A stretch of DNA of 64,000 nt, taken from the NCBI RefSeq assembly GCF_021535135.1, contig NZ_CP091036.1, positions 2,046,001 through 2,110,000 on the forward strand. The letters are read 5' to 3'. How positions within the stretch are numbered: the first letter of the stretch is position 1; every line of letters starts with the position of its first letter. The notes below the pieces were generated by a model, which searched no databases, was not told the DNA's origin, and was given only the letters and a program-made list of their open reading frames with translations. Origin of the DNA: Antarcticibacterium sp. 1MA-6-2 (GTDB taxonomy: Bacteria; Bacteroidota; Bacteroidia; Flavobacteriales; Flavobacteriaceae). Below are positions 7,039-17,730 of the stretch, in pieces. Position numbers and translations under genes: made by a program.

Positions 7039-9615
7039 ATGTTCTGTTTTCGCTTATACATTCTCTTATTTCTGCTGATCACGCTTAACACTTTCGGGCA
7101 GCATAAGAATATTAGTTATGCTACGCCGAACAAATGGATAGATGAAACAAAATTAGATCCAGACGCTACTATTCCCGGAACAGCAACTTCAGGTTTTTAT
7201 TCTCTTCTTATAGACATTCAGGATAACGTTGGTACTAAAGAGTATTACAAAAGATTCTCCTATAAAATTTTAAATACAAAGGGAGTTCAGGATATGGGAA
7301 ACCTAACCATAGATTTCGATCCTGAATACGAACAAATAATCCTCCACGAAATTGCCATTGTGAGAGATGGAAAAGAAATTAATAAGATGCAGCCAGCATC
7401 TTTGCAGGTAGTTCAAAGAGAAGCTGGAATGGATAATTATCTCTACGATGGCCGTCTTACCATTATTGCCAATTTAACCGATGTTCGAGTTGGAGATATT
7501 ATTAACTATTCTTACACTATTTCGGGATCTAATCCTGTATACGAGGGAAATTATCAACGAATATTTTATTTTCAGGATGTATTCCCAATGAACCGGATAA
7601 ATTTTTCGGTAACCGTTCCTAACGATCAAAATTTGGAATATAAATTATTGAGAGGAGCTAAAAACCCTCATATTTCCACAATTGGAAACAGGACAAAATA
7701 TTCATGGGAAAAGGAGAAAATTTCTGCTATTGAATATGAAGATAATACTCCTGCCTGGTTTGATGCTGCACCCGCTGTAGAAATTACACAATATAGGAAC
7801 TGGAAGGAAGTAGTAGATAAATTTGAAAAACATTACCGAATAGATAAAAACGCTCGCACTGCGCTAAGTAAAAAAGCTTATCCATATCTTAATATTGAAA
7901 ATGGTGAAACTGGTAATATCACCCAAACCATCAAATTTGTACAGGACGAAATTCGCTATTTAGGATTTGAAAACGGGATGAATTCACATAAGCCCAGTTA
8001 TCCTCTGGAGGTTTTTAACAGGAGATACGGGGATTGTAAAGACAAATCTTTTTTGCTGAGTGAACTACTACAGGCGCAAGGGATAACTGCACATCCAATG
8101 TTGGTTAATTCATCAACGGGTCGGGATTTGGAAAACAGCTTACCTTCTCCAAATGTTTTTGATCACTGTATTGTTCAAATTCAGCTGGAAAACAACAAAT
8201 TGGTTTATATTGATCCAACTATAAGTGATCAGGGAGGAGAACCTGGTAATATTTATTTCCCGAATTATAGTTACGGACTTCTCCTTAAACCAGGATCCCA
8301 GGGTCTTACAAAATTACCTTCACCAAAACCTTCCAAAACAGATATAGTCGAAACATTCATTTTGGATGACGTAGGCGGGGGAGCTAATTTTACAGTAAAG
8401 ACCATTTACCGAGGAAATGAATCTGACTTCCAAAGACAGGAGTTTTCTGAATCTACTCTAAAAAATGTACAGCAGGGATATACTTCTTTTTATGCTGAAT
8501 TATATCCCGGGATAAAAGTAGAGGAAGTGGTTTCTTTTGAGGATGATAAGCTAAAAAATGAATTTACTGTTTTTGAAAAATATCGGATAGATTCCCTATG
8601 GACTAAAGATGATACAGATGCGACAATATTGTATGCTGAATTTAATCCTCTTTCCATAAGAACACATCTCTTTCCCACTAAATCAACAGAAAGAAACATG
8701 CCTTACTACATCAATCCTGATGTAGATATCACTCATAAAACGATCGTTTTTGTACCGGAAGCCTTTAACATCCAAAATGAAAGTAGCACTTACGGCACGA
8801 AAGATTTTACTTATTCCTTCGATGTAAAATATAAAAATGCGAAACTGGAATTAACTCACGAATACAAATCTCTTTCAGATCATATTGCTCCCGAAGATCT
8901 TCCTGCATACCTGAAGGAACATTCCCGTGCTCAGGAAAATTTAGCATATGGATTAAGCTATAATACTCTCTTTAATGAAAATTCTCAATCGGCTACCACC
9001 AGCTGGTGGATAGTATTCATGGTACTTTTGACGATGGGAGGAACGGGATATTTTTGTTATCGTATTTACAACACCTATGACCTCCCCTCTGTAGTTGCTC
9101 CCCGAAAAGAGAGAAGCATAGGGGGATGGTTAATTATTGTAGCCATAGGATTAGCAATCACGCCATTTCTAGTTCTGTATGAAATAAATTCATCCCAATA
9201 CTTTAACGGGGAAATGTGGCAGACTCTATTTAGTATTGAAGAAAATTTCAACCTGGGACTTCTCCTTATTGGCGAACTCATCTATAATTCAGCTTACCTC
9301 ATATTTTCCCTCTTTGTAGCACTCATCTTTTTCAGGAGGCGAACTATTGCTCCCCGTATTATAATTATTTTTTACGCCGTAACTTTTATAATGACAGCCC
9401 TGGACACTTTTGCCATTTCTCAGCTGAGTCCTTTGGCATATACAGGAGTGGAGGAACAGGAGATGTTCACAGATCTTGTGAAGGAGGGAATACGGTGCTT
9501 AATCTGGATCCCGTATTTCATATATTCTATCCGGGTAGAGGAAACCTTCACCAGGACTATTAAAGAGGAGAAAATAATTGCTCCGCAAGAACAAGCGCCC
9601 ATACTTACTCAATAA
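7039..9615 (+). CDS. DUF3857-transglutaminase-like protein with C-terminal DUF2569-like membrane domain
   Basis: About 858 aa. Signal peptide MFCFRLYILLFLLITLNTFG, then a DUF3857 domain (about residues 60-230), then a transglutaminase-like domain with a plausible catalytic Cys in NRRYGDCKDKS (about residue 338) and a downstream FDHCIVQ His. After a TM helix around residue 660 comes GGWLIIVAIGLAITPFLVLY and three more helices, resembling DUF2569. The start is set at the ATG at 7039, giving a clean signal peptide; an in-frame TTG at 7015 is less likely. The protein is probably periplasmic with a membrane anchor; substrate unknown. The coupling of these domains is notable. Confidence 0.78.
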   Translation: MFCFRLYILLFLLITLNTFGQHKNISYATPNKWIDETKLDPDATIPGTATSGFYSLLIDIQDNVGTKEYYKRFSYKILNTKGVQDMGNLTIDFDPEYEQIILHEIAIVRDGKEINKMQPASLQVVQREAGMDNYLYDGRLTIIANLTDVRVGDIINYSYTISGSNPVYEGNYQRIFYFQDVFPMNRINFSVTVPNDQNLEYKLLRGAKNPHISTIGNRTKYSWEKEKISAIEYEDNTPAWFDAAPAVEITQYRNWKEVVDKFEKHYRIDKNARTALSKKAYPYLNIENGETGNITQTIKFVQDEIRYLGFENGMNSHKPSYPLEVFNRRYGDCKDKSFLLSELLQAQGITAHPMLVNSSTGRDLENSLPSPNVFDHCIVQIQLENNKLVYIDPTISDQGGEPGNIYFPNYSYGLLLKPGSQGLTKLPSPKPSKTDIVETFILDDVGGGANFTVKTIYRGNESDFQRQEFSESTLKNVQQGYTSFYAELYPGIKVEEVVSFEDDKLKNEFTVFEKYRIDSLWTKDDTDATILYAEFNPLSIRTHLFPTKSTERNMPYYINPDVDITHKTIVFVPEAFNIQNESSTYGTKDFTYSFDVKYKNAKLELTHEYKSLSDHIAPEDLPAYLKEHSRAQENLAYGLSYNTLFNENSQSATTSWWIVFMVLLTMGGTGYFCYRIYNTYDLPSVVAPRKERSIGGWLIIVAIGLAITPFLVLYEINSSQYFNGEMWQTLFSIEENFNLGLLLIGELIYNSAYLIFSLFVALIFFRRRTIAPRIIIIFYAVTFIMTALDTFAISQLSPLAYTGVEEQEMFTDLVKEGIRCLIWIPYFIYSIRVEETFTRTIKEEKIIAPQEQAPILTQ

Positions 9616-9747
9616 TAATTTAAGCAGAAATTCCCTGGATTTCAGATGCATCTTAGTCTCCGGACTCCTTCGCCTGTAATTGTTTCAGAAACCTTTAACA
9701 AGGTTCCACTTCATTAATATCTAACTTTATGAATTAAATCTTCTTCT

Positions 9748-11116
9748 ATGTCATTTTTCGGAAAAGTAAGGAACACCATCAATTTATTAAAAGCTGTTGA
9801 TTTAGACCAGCTGGCAAAGATCAGCCAGACCATAGATCTCCCCGAAGCTATGAAAACTTTGGGCTCCCTGGATGAAAATCAAATGAAAGGCTTGATGAAA
9901 ATGCTGAAAACCAAGCGCCGGAAAGGACAACATGATCTCCCTCCAATTGATGGAGATTTTTACAATCTTGACCTTAAGCTTACACCGGAACAGCGGGAGG
10001 TTCAGCTAAAGGTTCGCAGTTTTATGGAAGATGAGGTGCGGCCGCTGGTGAATGATCATTGGAACCGCGCAAAATTTCCGTTTGAGATCATTGAGAAATT
10101 TGCCAAACTCAATATTACTTGCATCCCCTACGAAGGCTACGGCTGCCCAAATATGTCCTTTCTTATGGAAGGTATTATTGCGCAGGAAATAGCGAGAGTT
10201 GATGTTTCGATTTCTACTTTTTTCGGGGTGCACAGTGGTCTTGCTATGGGCTCAATTTATCTCTGCGGAAGTGAAGCTCAAAAGGAAGAATGGCTGCCAC
10301 AAATGCAAAAACTGGAGAAGATTGGAGCCTTTGGCCTTACTGAACCTAATGTGGGATCGGGTGTCGCGGGAGGAATGGAAACTACCTGCAGGTTTGACGG
10401 AGAAAACTGGATCCTGAACGGTCAGAAAAAATGGATTGGAAATGCTACTTTTTCGGATGTTACTATCATCTGGGCAAGAGATGAAGCTACAAACGACGTA
10501 AAGGGATTCCTTGTAAGAGGAAAAGAAAATCCGGGTTATAAAGCCGAAAAAATGGAAGATAAGATGGCACTGCGAATAGTGCAGAATGCCCTTATCACCC
10601 TCACCGATTGTAAAGTACCGGAAAGCGACTTAGCTAAAACATGCCGATTCTTTCAGAGACACAGCCAAAGTTTTAAAAATGACCCGTGCAGGTGTAGCCT
10701 GGCAGGCCGTGGGTTGTGCCCGTGGTGCTTATGAAAGTGCCCTTAAGTACACACAAAAGAGGGAGCAGTTTGGAAGACCTATTGCTTCATACCAGCTGAT
10801 ACAAAATCATCTCGTAGAGATGCTATCTAACCTTACCGCCATGCAAACGTTGGTTTTCCGATTATCAGAAATGCAGGATCAGGATCTGCTTACAGATGAG
10901 CATGCGTCGCTGGCAAAAGTTTATTGCAGTATGAGAACAAGGGATGTTGTAAGTCGCGCTCGGGAAGTAATGGGCGGCAACGGTATTCTTCTGGAGTATG
11001 ACGTTGCACGTTTTGTGGCCGATGCCGAAGCAATTTACAGTTATGAAGGAACAAAAGAAATAAATTCACTCATTGTAGGTCGGGCAATTACTGACTATAG
11101 TGCCTTTGTGAATTAA
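9748..11116 (+). CDS. Acyl-CoA dehydrogenase, glutaryl-CoA dehydrogenase-like (one sequence break)
   Basis: FAD-dependent dehydrogenase, about 455 aa with an unusual ~70-residue N-terminal extension ([20 protein letters not shown]). Motifs: [64 protein letters not shown] and the catalytic glutamate in [10 protein letters not shown]. The frame breaks near 10629, where GACTTAGCTAAAACAT stands for an expected GACCGGCTAAAACAT ([22 protein letters not shown]). This is an RCCGGY-type break, so one full protein is likely. Substrate class follows from family resemblance only. Confidence 0.87.
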
Positions 11117-11135
11117 TCAGAAAAAATAAAAATTA

Positions 11136-12053
11136 ATGTCAGTATTGGTAATAAGCCCGGGAAGAAATCCGGAGAAATGGGTAAATGAGTTAAAAAATCA
11201 ACATCCGGGAATGAATGTTTTCGTTTATCCCGAAGAGCATGATAAAGAAGAAGTTGAATACGCCATTGCCTGGAAACATCCTCGCGGAATATTCAAAAAT
11301 TATCCAAACCTGAAAGTGGTAGCTTCTATGGGTGCAGGAGTTGACCACATCACCAGTGATCCAGAGATTCCGGAACATGTAAAAATCACCCGCATCGTAG
11401 ATGGGCAGCTTCGGGAAGATATGGGGGATTTTGTACTTGCTTTAATTTTAAACCATTTGCGCAACCTTTCGCTTCACCACAACAGCAGAGAATGGAAACC
11501 CAAAAGTTACATCAGGATCAAAGATACTCGTGTAGGAATTATGGGCCTGGGAGTGCTGGGAAGCGGAGTAGCTGAGAAACTGGTAAAAAATGATTTTCAG
11601 GTCTCGGGGTGGTCAAGGTCCAAAAAAGAATTAGAGGGAGTAAAAAGTTATGAGCTTGACGAACTGGAGGATTTCCTGGAGAATCTTGATGTGCTGGTAT
11701 GTCTTCTTCCTCTGACTCCTGACACTGAAAATATTTTAAATTCTGATTTGTTTGAAAAACTTCCGGAAGGTGCCTTTTTAATAAATGTGGCCCGGGGAGA
11801 GCATCTGGTAGAACAGGATCTTCTTAATTATGTAAACAGCGGTCATTTAAGTGGTGCAGCATTGGACGTTTTTAGAAAAGAGCCTCTTCCTGAAGATCAT
11901 CCTTTTTGGGAAAATCCAAAGATTTACATTACTCCACATATTGCCAGTGTTACAGATCCCAAAGAGGTAGTACCACAGATAGTCGATAATTACGAAAGAA
12001 TGACTGAAGGGGAAGAACTTCATAATGTAGTAAGACGGGAGAAGGGTTATTAA
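11136..12053 (+). CDS. D-2-hydroxyacid dehydrogenase, glyoxylate/hydroxypyruvate reductase A-like
   Basis: 305 aa. NAD(P)-binding loop VGIMGLGVLGSGVAEKL (about residues 133-149), LLPLTPDTENILN, INVARGEHLVEQDLL (catalytic Arg) and the terminal His region ITPHIASVTDP. The N-terminal sequence (SVLVISPGRNPEKWVNEL) resembles GhrA-type reductases, which lack part of the usual substrate domain. Starts 19 nt after the acyl-CoA dehydrogenase and is followed after 20 nt by a universal stress protein, so the three probably form one transcript. Confidence 0.85.
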   Translation: MSVLVISPGRNPEKWVNELKNQHPGMNVFVYPEEHDKEEVEYAIAWKHPRGIFKNYPNLKVVASMGAGVDHITSDPEIPEHVKITRIVDGQLREDMGDFVLALILNHLRNLSLHHNSREWKPKSYIRIKDTRVGIMGLGVLGSGVAEKLVKNDFQVSGWSRSKKELEGVKSYELDELEDFLENLDVLVCLLPLTPDTENILNSDLFEKLPEGAFLINVARGEHLVEQDLLNYVNSGHLSGAALDVFRKEPLPEDHPFWENPKIYITPHIASVTDPKEVVPQIVDNYERMTEGEELHNVVRREKGY

Positions 12054-12073
12054 GCTGAAATAATTGCACTTAT

Positions 12074-12523
12074 ATGAGAGAGATAAAAAATATACTTGTA
12101 GCTATAGATTTTAATGAAACTGTAGGTGATTTGTTAAGTTATGCTGAAGCTCTTGCTTTAAAATTTGAAGCTAAAGTTTGGGTAGTACATGTGGCTGAAC
12201 CTAATCCTGATTTTGTGGGTTTTGAGGTGGGCCCGCAATATGTTCGTGATGTTAAGGCAGATGAACTGCGGGAGGAACACCGGAAGCTGCAAACCATTTG
12301 CGACACTTTTTTTGACGAAAGCATCGAACGGGAAGCACTGTTAATCCAGGGATCTACTGTAGAAACAGTTGTGGAGGAGGCAAAAAAGCTACAAAGCGAT
12401 TTGCTTATCGTTGGTACTCATAAACATAGTTTTTTCCACGACCTGTTTTCAGAAAATGTTTCCCTGGAACTTCTTAAGAAAGCCGAAATACCTTTACTGG
12501 CAATTCCTATTGATGAGGACTAA
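12074..12523 (+). CDS. Universal stress protein, UspA family
   Basis: 149 aa, one Usp domain: N-terminal strand REIKNILVAIDFNETVGDLL, central LLIQGSTVETVVEEAKKLQSDLLIVGTHKHS and the ATP-binding-type end GTHKHSFFHDLF...LKKAEIPLLAIPI. Last gene of the rightward unit starting at 9748. Confidence 0.88.
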   Translation: MREIKNILVAIDFNETVGDLLSYAEALALKFEAKVWVVHVAEPNPDFVGFEVGPQYVRDVKADELREEHRKLQTICDTFFDESIEREALLIQGSTVETVVEEAKKLQSDLLIVGTHKHSFFHDLFSENVSLELLKKAEIPLLAIPIDED

Positions 12524-12558
12524 CTTCAGCGTTTAGAACTGTTTGTTATTATCTGATC

Positions 12559-12580
12559 AATTCCGAAGGCGGAATTTTTA
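12559..12580 (+). terminator. Terminator after uspA
   Basis: Short hairpin AATTCCG / CGGAATT followed by TTTTTA, 36 nt after the uspA stop. Confidence 0.6.
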
Positions 12581-12627
12581 TTATTAAAATCTTTCATTAA
12601 GGTAGCAGGAGTTCCTTTGCTATTTTT

Positions 12628-14774
12628 TTACCTCCGGAACATTTTCCCAATAGTCTTACCTATCTCGTCCAGTTTTTCAATTGGTTCGAGAATAGCAGGA
12701 TTTCGGTAATCAATGCCAGTACTGTCTACGACTCCCAGCTGCATAGGATAAACCAGAATAAAGCTGTTTTCACGAAAATATTCATTAAGGTAACCAGGAA
12801 TTTTTGCCATATTGCTGTGGTAAGATTCTTTGTCTTTACGGCTGAGAATTATGATTAGGTTATCATCCTTCTGCACATCCCTCGACAGTATTAAGAAATC
12901 ATCCAAATTTACAAATTCAATAAACTGGGCTTCAACAGGATGTTTCCCGTGAATTTCCTTTATGAACTGAAGCGTTTCTTCTGAGCCATAAAAAAGTAAT
13001 TTTGCTCCCGAATTTCGTGCGATGTTCCACACCTTGCTCAACCAAAAAGCAAAACCTATTTCCTTTTCTGCCTTTGCTTAAGCACCAGGATTATATGTCT
13101 TTTAATTGTCCCAAATGGCTGAACTGCTTTATAAATAAGAGTTGTGGTATTACTTTTACTTAAGATATTTTCTGTGAGATTTCCAAGAAAAGAATCTGAA
13201 ATTCCTTCTTTTATATGCAGGCCTAAAATAAGATCTGTGATCTGCTGTTCGCGTACTACGCTAACAATTCCCTGGGTTACACTTTGATCGTACCTTAAAA
13301 GTTGGTGAAGGGAATTATCTGTAGCCGAAGCTGCGATTGCTGCTTTTTGAAGAATTTTTCTGGCATTCTTATGTGCAGTGGCATCTGTTGTACTATTGTC
13401 AATAATACTAAGTGCAAAGAGCTCATTTTTGTTCTTCCTTGATTTTACTGTAATTCCCAGGTTGATCAGTTCTTCGGTGGTTTCAGAATTACTTACAGGA
13501 ATGAGAATTTTTTCCAGGCTGTTTAATTCTTCTGCACCCTTTTCTCCTGCTTCTTGTAGTGCTATATTTTTTGCTCCTTTTTGAGCGACAAAAGATGCAA
13601 TGGTACAGGTGAAAAGTATCATGAGAATTGTACCGTTGAGGATACTCTCGTCGAGTAGCCGTATTGGTTCCCCATCTGGCGCTACATCGAGAATGATATT
13701 ATACCCCACAAGCACGGCTGCCAGCGTTGCAGCGGCCTGGGCATTACTAAGACCAAATATCAGCCTTCGTTCATCTGTTGTAAAATTGTATGTTTTTTGC
13801 GTTAGCCAGGCTGCAGAAAATTTAGCAAAAGTGGCAACAAAGATCATTACTCCCGCCACTTTAATAGTTTCAAAATCCTGAAAAAAAGCTCTGTAATCAA
13901 TCAACATTCCAACTCCTATCAGGAAAAATGGAATGAATATAGCATTACCCACAAATTCGATCCTGTTCATTAAAGGAGAAGTGTGAGGGATGAGCTAGTT
14001 TAAAGCAAGCCCCGTAAGAAATGCACCAATAATGGCCTCTATTCCCGCAAGTTCTGCCAAAACTGCTCCCAGGAATACCATTGCGAGCACAAAAATATAT
14101 TGAGACACGCTGTCGTGGAACCTCTTCAAAAACCAGCGGCCTATGACAGGGAATAGCAGCATCACAAGGAGACCAAAAACTATTAGCGAAATTACCAGTC
14201 TAATCCAAAACTGCGTGTTCACCTCTCCTGTTGTCATTCCAACTATCACCGCCAGGACAAGCAGCGCCAGGGTATCGGTAATCATTGTCCCGCCTACGGT
14301 AATATTTACTGCACGGTTCTTTGCCACTCCCAGCTTACTTATTAGGGGATAAGCAATAAGTGTATGGGAAGCGAACATACTTGCCAACAGTACCGAAGTG
14401 AAAATTGAAAATTGCAGAATATATAAACCTGTTAGTATCCCTAAAGTCATTGGGATAAAAAATGTATACATTCCAAAGATGATGCTCTTTTTGCTGTTTT
14501 TCTTAAAGTCGGCCAGATCGATTTCCAGCCCTGCCAGGAACATAATGTACAAAAGTCCTGCAGTTCCAGATAAGATAATCCCACTGTCCCGCTCCATTAA
14601 GTTAAAACCATAAGGTCCAATAACAGCCCCTGCTATAATAAGACCGAGAAGTGGCGGAATCTTAATTTTATTCAGAAGAATGGGAGCGACCAAAATGATC
14701 ACAAGGATCAGGAGAAATTTCAGCACCGGATTTGTAAGCGGCAATGTAGTCTCAAAAATGCTGAGCAGTATCAT
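12628..14774 (-). CDS. CPA2-type cation:proton antiporter with C-terminal cytosolic domain (two sequence breaks)
   Basis: About 715 aa. The N-terminal ~400 residues carry a dozen membrane segments with KefB-type signatures (PPLLGLIIAGAVIGPYG, LFLAGLEIDL-like FLAGLEID, ELAGIEAIIGAFLTGLALN). The rest is a soluble region with a Usp-like fold (EKILIPVSNSETTEELINL). Breaks: an in-frame TAG near 13995 (AACTAGCTC for AACCGGCTC, Arg) and a frameshift near 13077 (GTGCTTAAGCAAAG for GTGCTGCCGGCAAAG; ILVLPAKAEKEIGF continues). Both are RCCGGY-type, so the transporter is probably intact. Ion specificity is not evident. Confidence 0.83.
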
Positions 14775-14885
14775 TCTATAAGAAGTAAAGGTGAAAAATA
14801 GTATTTAAAAATATTCTCCGGTTCTGTGCCAAGATACTGCAATAATGGAAATAGCAGAGGAATAATTTAAAGGGCGAATGCATAA

Positions 14886-15398
14886 TTAATTTGGCCGTAC
14901 CTTAACCACGCTTGCTGTTACCAGAAGTTGCCCAACGTGGCGCTGAGTATGTTCGGCAGCGTGAAAAAGAAGTCCGATTACCGAAGATGGTAATTTCTTC
15001 CTGCCAACACTCCGGAATTCTGTAAGCGACGATTTTTCTATTTTGGAAAGTACCTGCAACGCGTGATCCACTTTTCTGTCAAATGCAGCGACAAAACCTG
15101 AAACATCATTTCCTGCGGAAGGATCACCTTCCATTTTTAATGCTGAAAATTGTTCTTCACTAAGTTCCTTTCCTGAAGCATAAGTTAACATCCTGTCGAG
15201 AACTCCGGTTAAATGCTGAAGATGAAATCCTACTGCAGCTCTCCCCGCAGGTTTCTCCCACAGCTAGTCTTCAGGAAAATCTTTCAGATAAACATGAATA
15301 TCTTCCCTTGCCTGCAACAGCGCGTGAGCCACAGGCTGAAGCAGATCTGGTATTCCCTCTATTCTTCCGCGTAGCCAGACTTCAGGTTTTTCGCTCAT
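14886..15398 (-). CDS. DinB-family protein
   Basis: About 170 aa from MSEKPEVWLRGRIEGIPDLL. Four-helix DinB/YfiT-type fold with the metal-ligand histidines in VGFHLQHLTGVLDRML and LLFHAAEHTQRHVGQLL. An in-frame TAG near 15263 (GACTAGCTGTGG for GACCGGCTGTGG, DRLW) is one of the RCCGGY-type breaks. The start ATG overlaps the stop of the upstream App1-like gene (ATGA at 15395-15398), which argues for translational coupling. Confidence 0.82.
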
Positions 15399-16531
15399 TT
15401 CCCTTTTGAATCTTTTTCACATTCTTTCTGAATCTCCTCCAGTTGATCCTCATTGATCCACTTCATTGTTGCAGCGTGTTTGGCAGCACTCAAAGTTTCT
15501 TCCACCAGAAGCATTTCAGCTCCTTTAGCTTCCACTTTTTTCTTTATTTCCTGCACTTCATTATCTCTGTCATCTTTGGAAACATCCCTGATATAGATAC
15601 CTATGATCCTGTCAGGAAATTCTTCCATAACGTGGTAATAAGTTTCGGGATCTTTTTCTCCACTGTCTCCTATGCAAATAAACTTCAGGTCGGGGTAAGC
15701 CTCCAGAACGTGCCGGATTTTTTCAATTTTATGTGCACTCCCTTTGGTTTCTATCCTGCCCTCCTGCCTGCTCAGTCCCTTATCTTTTAGGAATAATGGA
15801 TCTTCAGGAACGTCATGATATCTAAAGAAATTGACCAGCAAATCATATAGATTCCATTCACTACCCGACACGAAAAACAGCGGATTCACACCCTTGTCAT
15901 CATATCCTTTTTGAAGCGCCCGCAGGAACGCAGCTATTCCGGGAAAAGGACTTCTCTCGGTGGCATCGTGAAGAAGAGCCAATTTTATTCGTGCCAGGAA
16001 ATTAGTGATCTCAGAAACAAGAACAGTATCATCAATGTCTGAAATTATTCCAAATTCTGTGTCTTTATCCGGAACGAAAATTATTCCTTCCGCTTCCTTC
16101 TCGTCCTCATCAGTTTTCGTTTCCAGCAGTTCCAGCTTTATCTTCTTTCCGTATTTCTCGTAATCTATAGGCGAATCAAATTTAAATTCAAATTCAAAGA
16201 AACCTTCTTCGTCTGTTTCTGCTTCCTTCTCCTGCCCGGCGAAACTTCCTTTCACTTTAATATAAGGAATTTCATCAGACTCAAATCTTTTATAAGTGTC
16301 TTTAATATGTTCCCAGTTAGAGCCATCGTGATCTTTTTCCCTTACTTTTTCATTTTCAAGAACACGACCCTTTATGTAAACATACTTCTCATTTCCAAAG
16401 CCATGGTACGGAAAGATCTTAACAGGTTCGAGCCAGTTCATTTTATCTTTAACGGTGAACTTCGCCATAGATAATTGATGTTCCACCCGTGCCACGGCCT
16501 CTTTAAGATTGCCTTTAATGTTATTTTTCAT
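15395..16531 (-). CDS. App1-like phosphatidate phosphatase family protein (DUF2183)
   Basis: 378 aa. The HAD-like core carries FGIISDIDDTVLVSEITNFL (the DxDxT-type catalytic motif of App1 family enzymes), FFVSGSEWNLYDLLVNFF and FICIGDSGEKDPETYYHV. An N-terminal region of ~150 residues contains a beta-rich segment (EAETDEEGFFEFEFKFDSPI) that recurs in the paralogue at 46985-48019. Lipid phosphatase activity is a family inference. It overlaps the DinB start by 4 nt. Confidence 0.83.
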   Translation of the reverse strand: MKNNIKGNLKEAVARVEHQLSMAKFTVKDKMNWLEPVKIFPYHGFGNEKYVYIKGRVLENEKVREKDHDGSNWEHIKDTYKRFESDEIPYIKVKGSFAGQEKEAETDEEGFFEFEFKFDSPIDYEKYGKKIKLELLETKTDEDEKEAEGIIFVPDKDTEFGIISDIDDTVLVSEITNFLARIKLALLHDATERSPFPGIAAFLRALQKGYDDKGVNPLFFVSGSEWNLYDLLVNFFRYHDVPEDPLFLKDKGLSRQEGRIETKGSAHKIEKIRHVLEAYPDLKFICIGDSGEKDPETYYHVMEEFPDRIIGIYIRDVSKDDRDNEVQEIKKKVEAKGAEMLLVEETLSAAKHAATMKWINEDQLEEIQKECEKDSKGK

Positions 16532-16555
16532 ATAATTATTTTTCTTGTTCCCGCC

Positions 16556-16872
16556 CTCAAAGAATAATTCCCCTCCGCCGGAGGGATGTCCGCAGGACGG
16601 GGTGGCCCCGGTGCTGGTTCTTTTCCCGCAGAAGTCGCAGATTAAAAGCAGATTTACGCAGAACTAATTCCTCAAAATTTCTCTTCTCTCTTCTCTATAC
16701 TCTAACTTCTTGGCTCTTGTCTCTTGTTTATTTTTTCTTGTTTCTCCTCCCACAGAAGCCGCAGATCTCAATTTTTTCACGCAAAGGCGCAAAGTTACCC
16801 GCAAAGCCCGCAAAGAATAATTCCCCTCCGCCGGAGGGGTGTCCGCAGGACGGGGTGGTCCCAGTGCTGATA
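16556..16872. repeat. Two composite intergenic repeat units
   Basis: The core is an imperfect palindrome CCCCTCCGCCGGAGGG followed by (A/G)TGTCCGCAGGACGGGGTGG, then GTGCTG(A/G)T..TTTCCCG(C/A)AGA. It is flanked by strings of GCAAAG and CGCAGA words (for example CACGCAAAGGCGCAAAG). Copies at 16557-16660 and 16742-16872 are separated by TCTTGnn heptads (16708-16742). The same composite recurs at 46757, 51492 and 53229. Non-coding. Confidence 0.82.
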
Positions 16873-16937
16873 CTTTCCCGAAGATTCCAGACCAACTTTA
16901 TCTCCCACTAAAAGGCTCCCTTCAGGGGCCGGAGGGA

Positions 16938-17540
16938 CTACAGTTTATCCAATATTTCCGCCTTTTTCTTTTCAAACTCCTCCTGGCTTATCAGGTCCTG
17001 TTCCCGAAGTGCCTTCAGCTTTCTAAGACTTGCTACAAGATCTTCTTCGGGTGAAGGTTGTCTCTTTTCTTCAGATGCTGTGTTTACTGTTATACCTCCG
17101 CTAGCTTTAGCCCGGGAATTTTCCAGTTCCAGCTGCTTAGCGGTATTCCGTCATTTTTTCTTCCTGTTCCTGGGCATAACGGTAAAGCATCCTCGCCTGC
17201 GCCTTCGGCAGATAATCTATTTCTATACTCGATCCTTTTACGGAATTAAGAGTAAAAGTCGCCCCCATAATGCCTTCTTTTATATGGCAATCTTCAACTT
17301 CCTTCCACAGGTAATCGTCAAAATCCATTGAAAGACCTAAATTCCTGGGGCGGCAAAAAATTACCCGCTTATTGGTAAGAGCAAGGCAATCGGGAGAGAT
17401 GTTTAGTGCCGATGGTTTTTCTGCACGGCTATATATTCAATATTTTCTCCGGTAGTGAGTAATTCGCTAACGGTACTGTGAATTTTCTCCACCGTCTTTG
17501 GATCCTGGGACTCATTCAGGTATTTGTTCAGTTCTTTCAT
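16938..17540 (-). CDS. PH-like domain protein with C-terminal SHOCT motif (two sequence breaks)
   Basis: About 200 aa from MKELNKYLNESQDPKTVEKI. The middle (ENIEYIAVQKKPSALNISPD, LALTNKRVIFCRPRNLGLSM, DFDDYLWKEVEDCHIKEG) reads as a bacterial PH-like domain. The C-terminus (EEDLVASLRKLKALREQDLI, then SQEEFEKKKAEIL) is a SHOCT oligomerisation motif. Breaks: a lost A near 17425 in an A run, and near 17143 CGCTAAGCAG for CGCCGGCAG (RRQ), RCCGGY-type. Function unknown; such proteins are often small scaffold or membrane-associated factors. Confidence 0.7.
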
Positions 17541-17730
17541 TCCTTCTGTTTTTGCTTCGGAAGTTTAATGGGAAAATGCGGCTTCCTCGTTTGTCCTAAA
17601 GTTACAAATTTTGCACAGGAATCCCGGTCCTCTAAAAAGAGCTTTTTATGACTCCATTCGGGCATATTAAAGATAATTTTTGTGAATGAGATTTTGGCCA
17701 AGGATCAATAAAGATATTCTCCTGCAGCGC

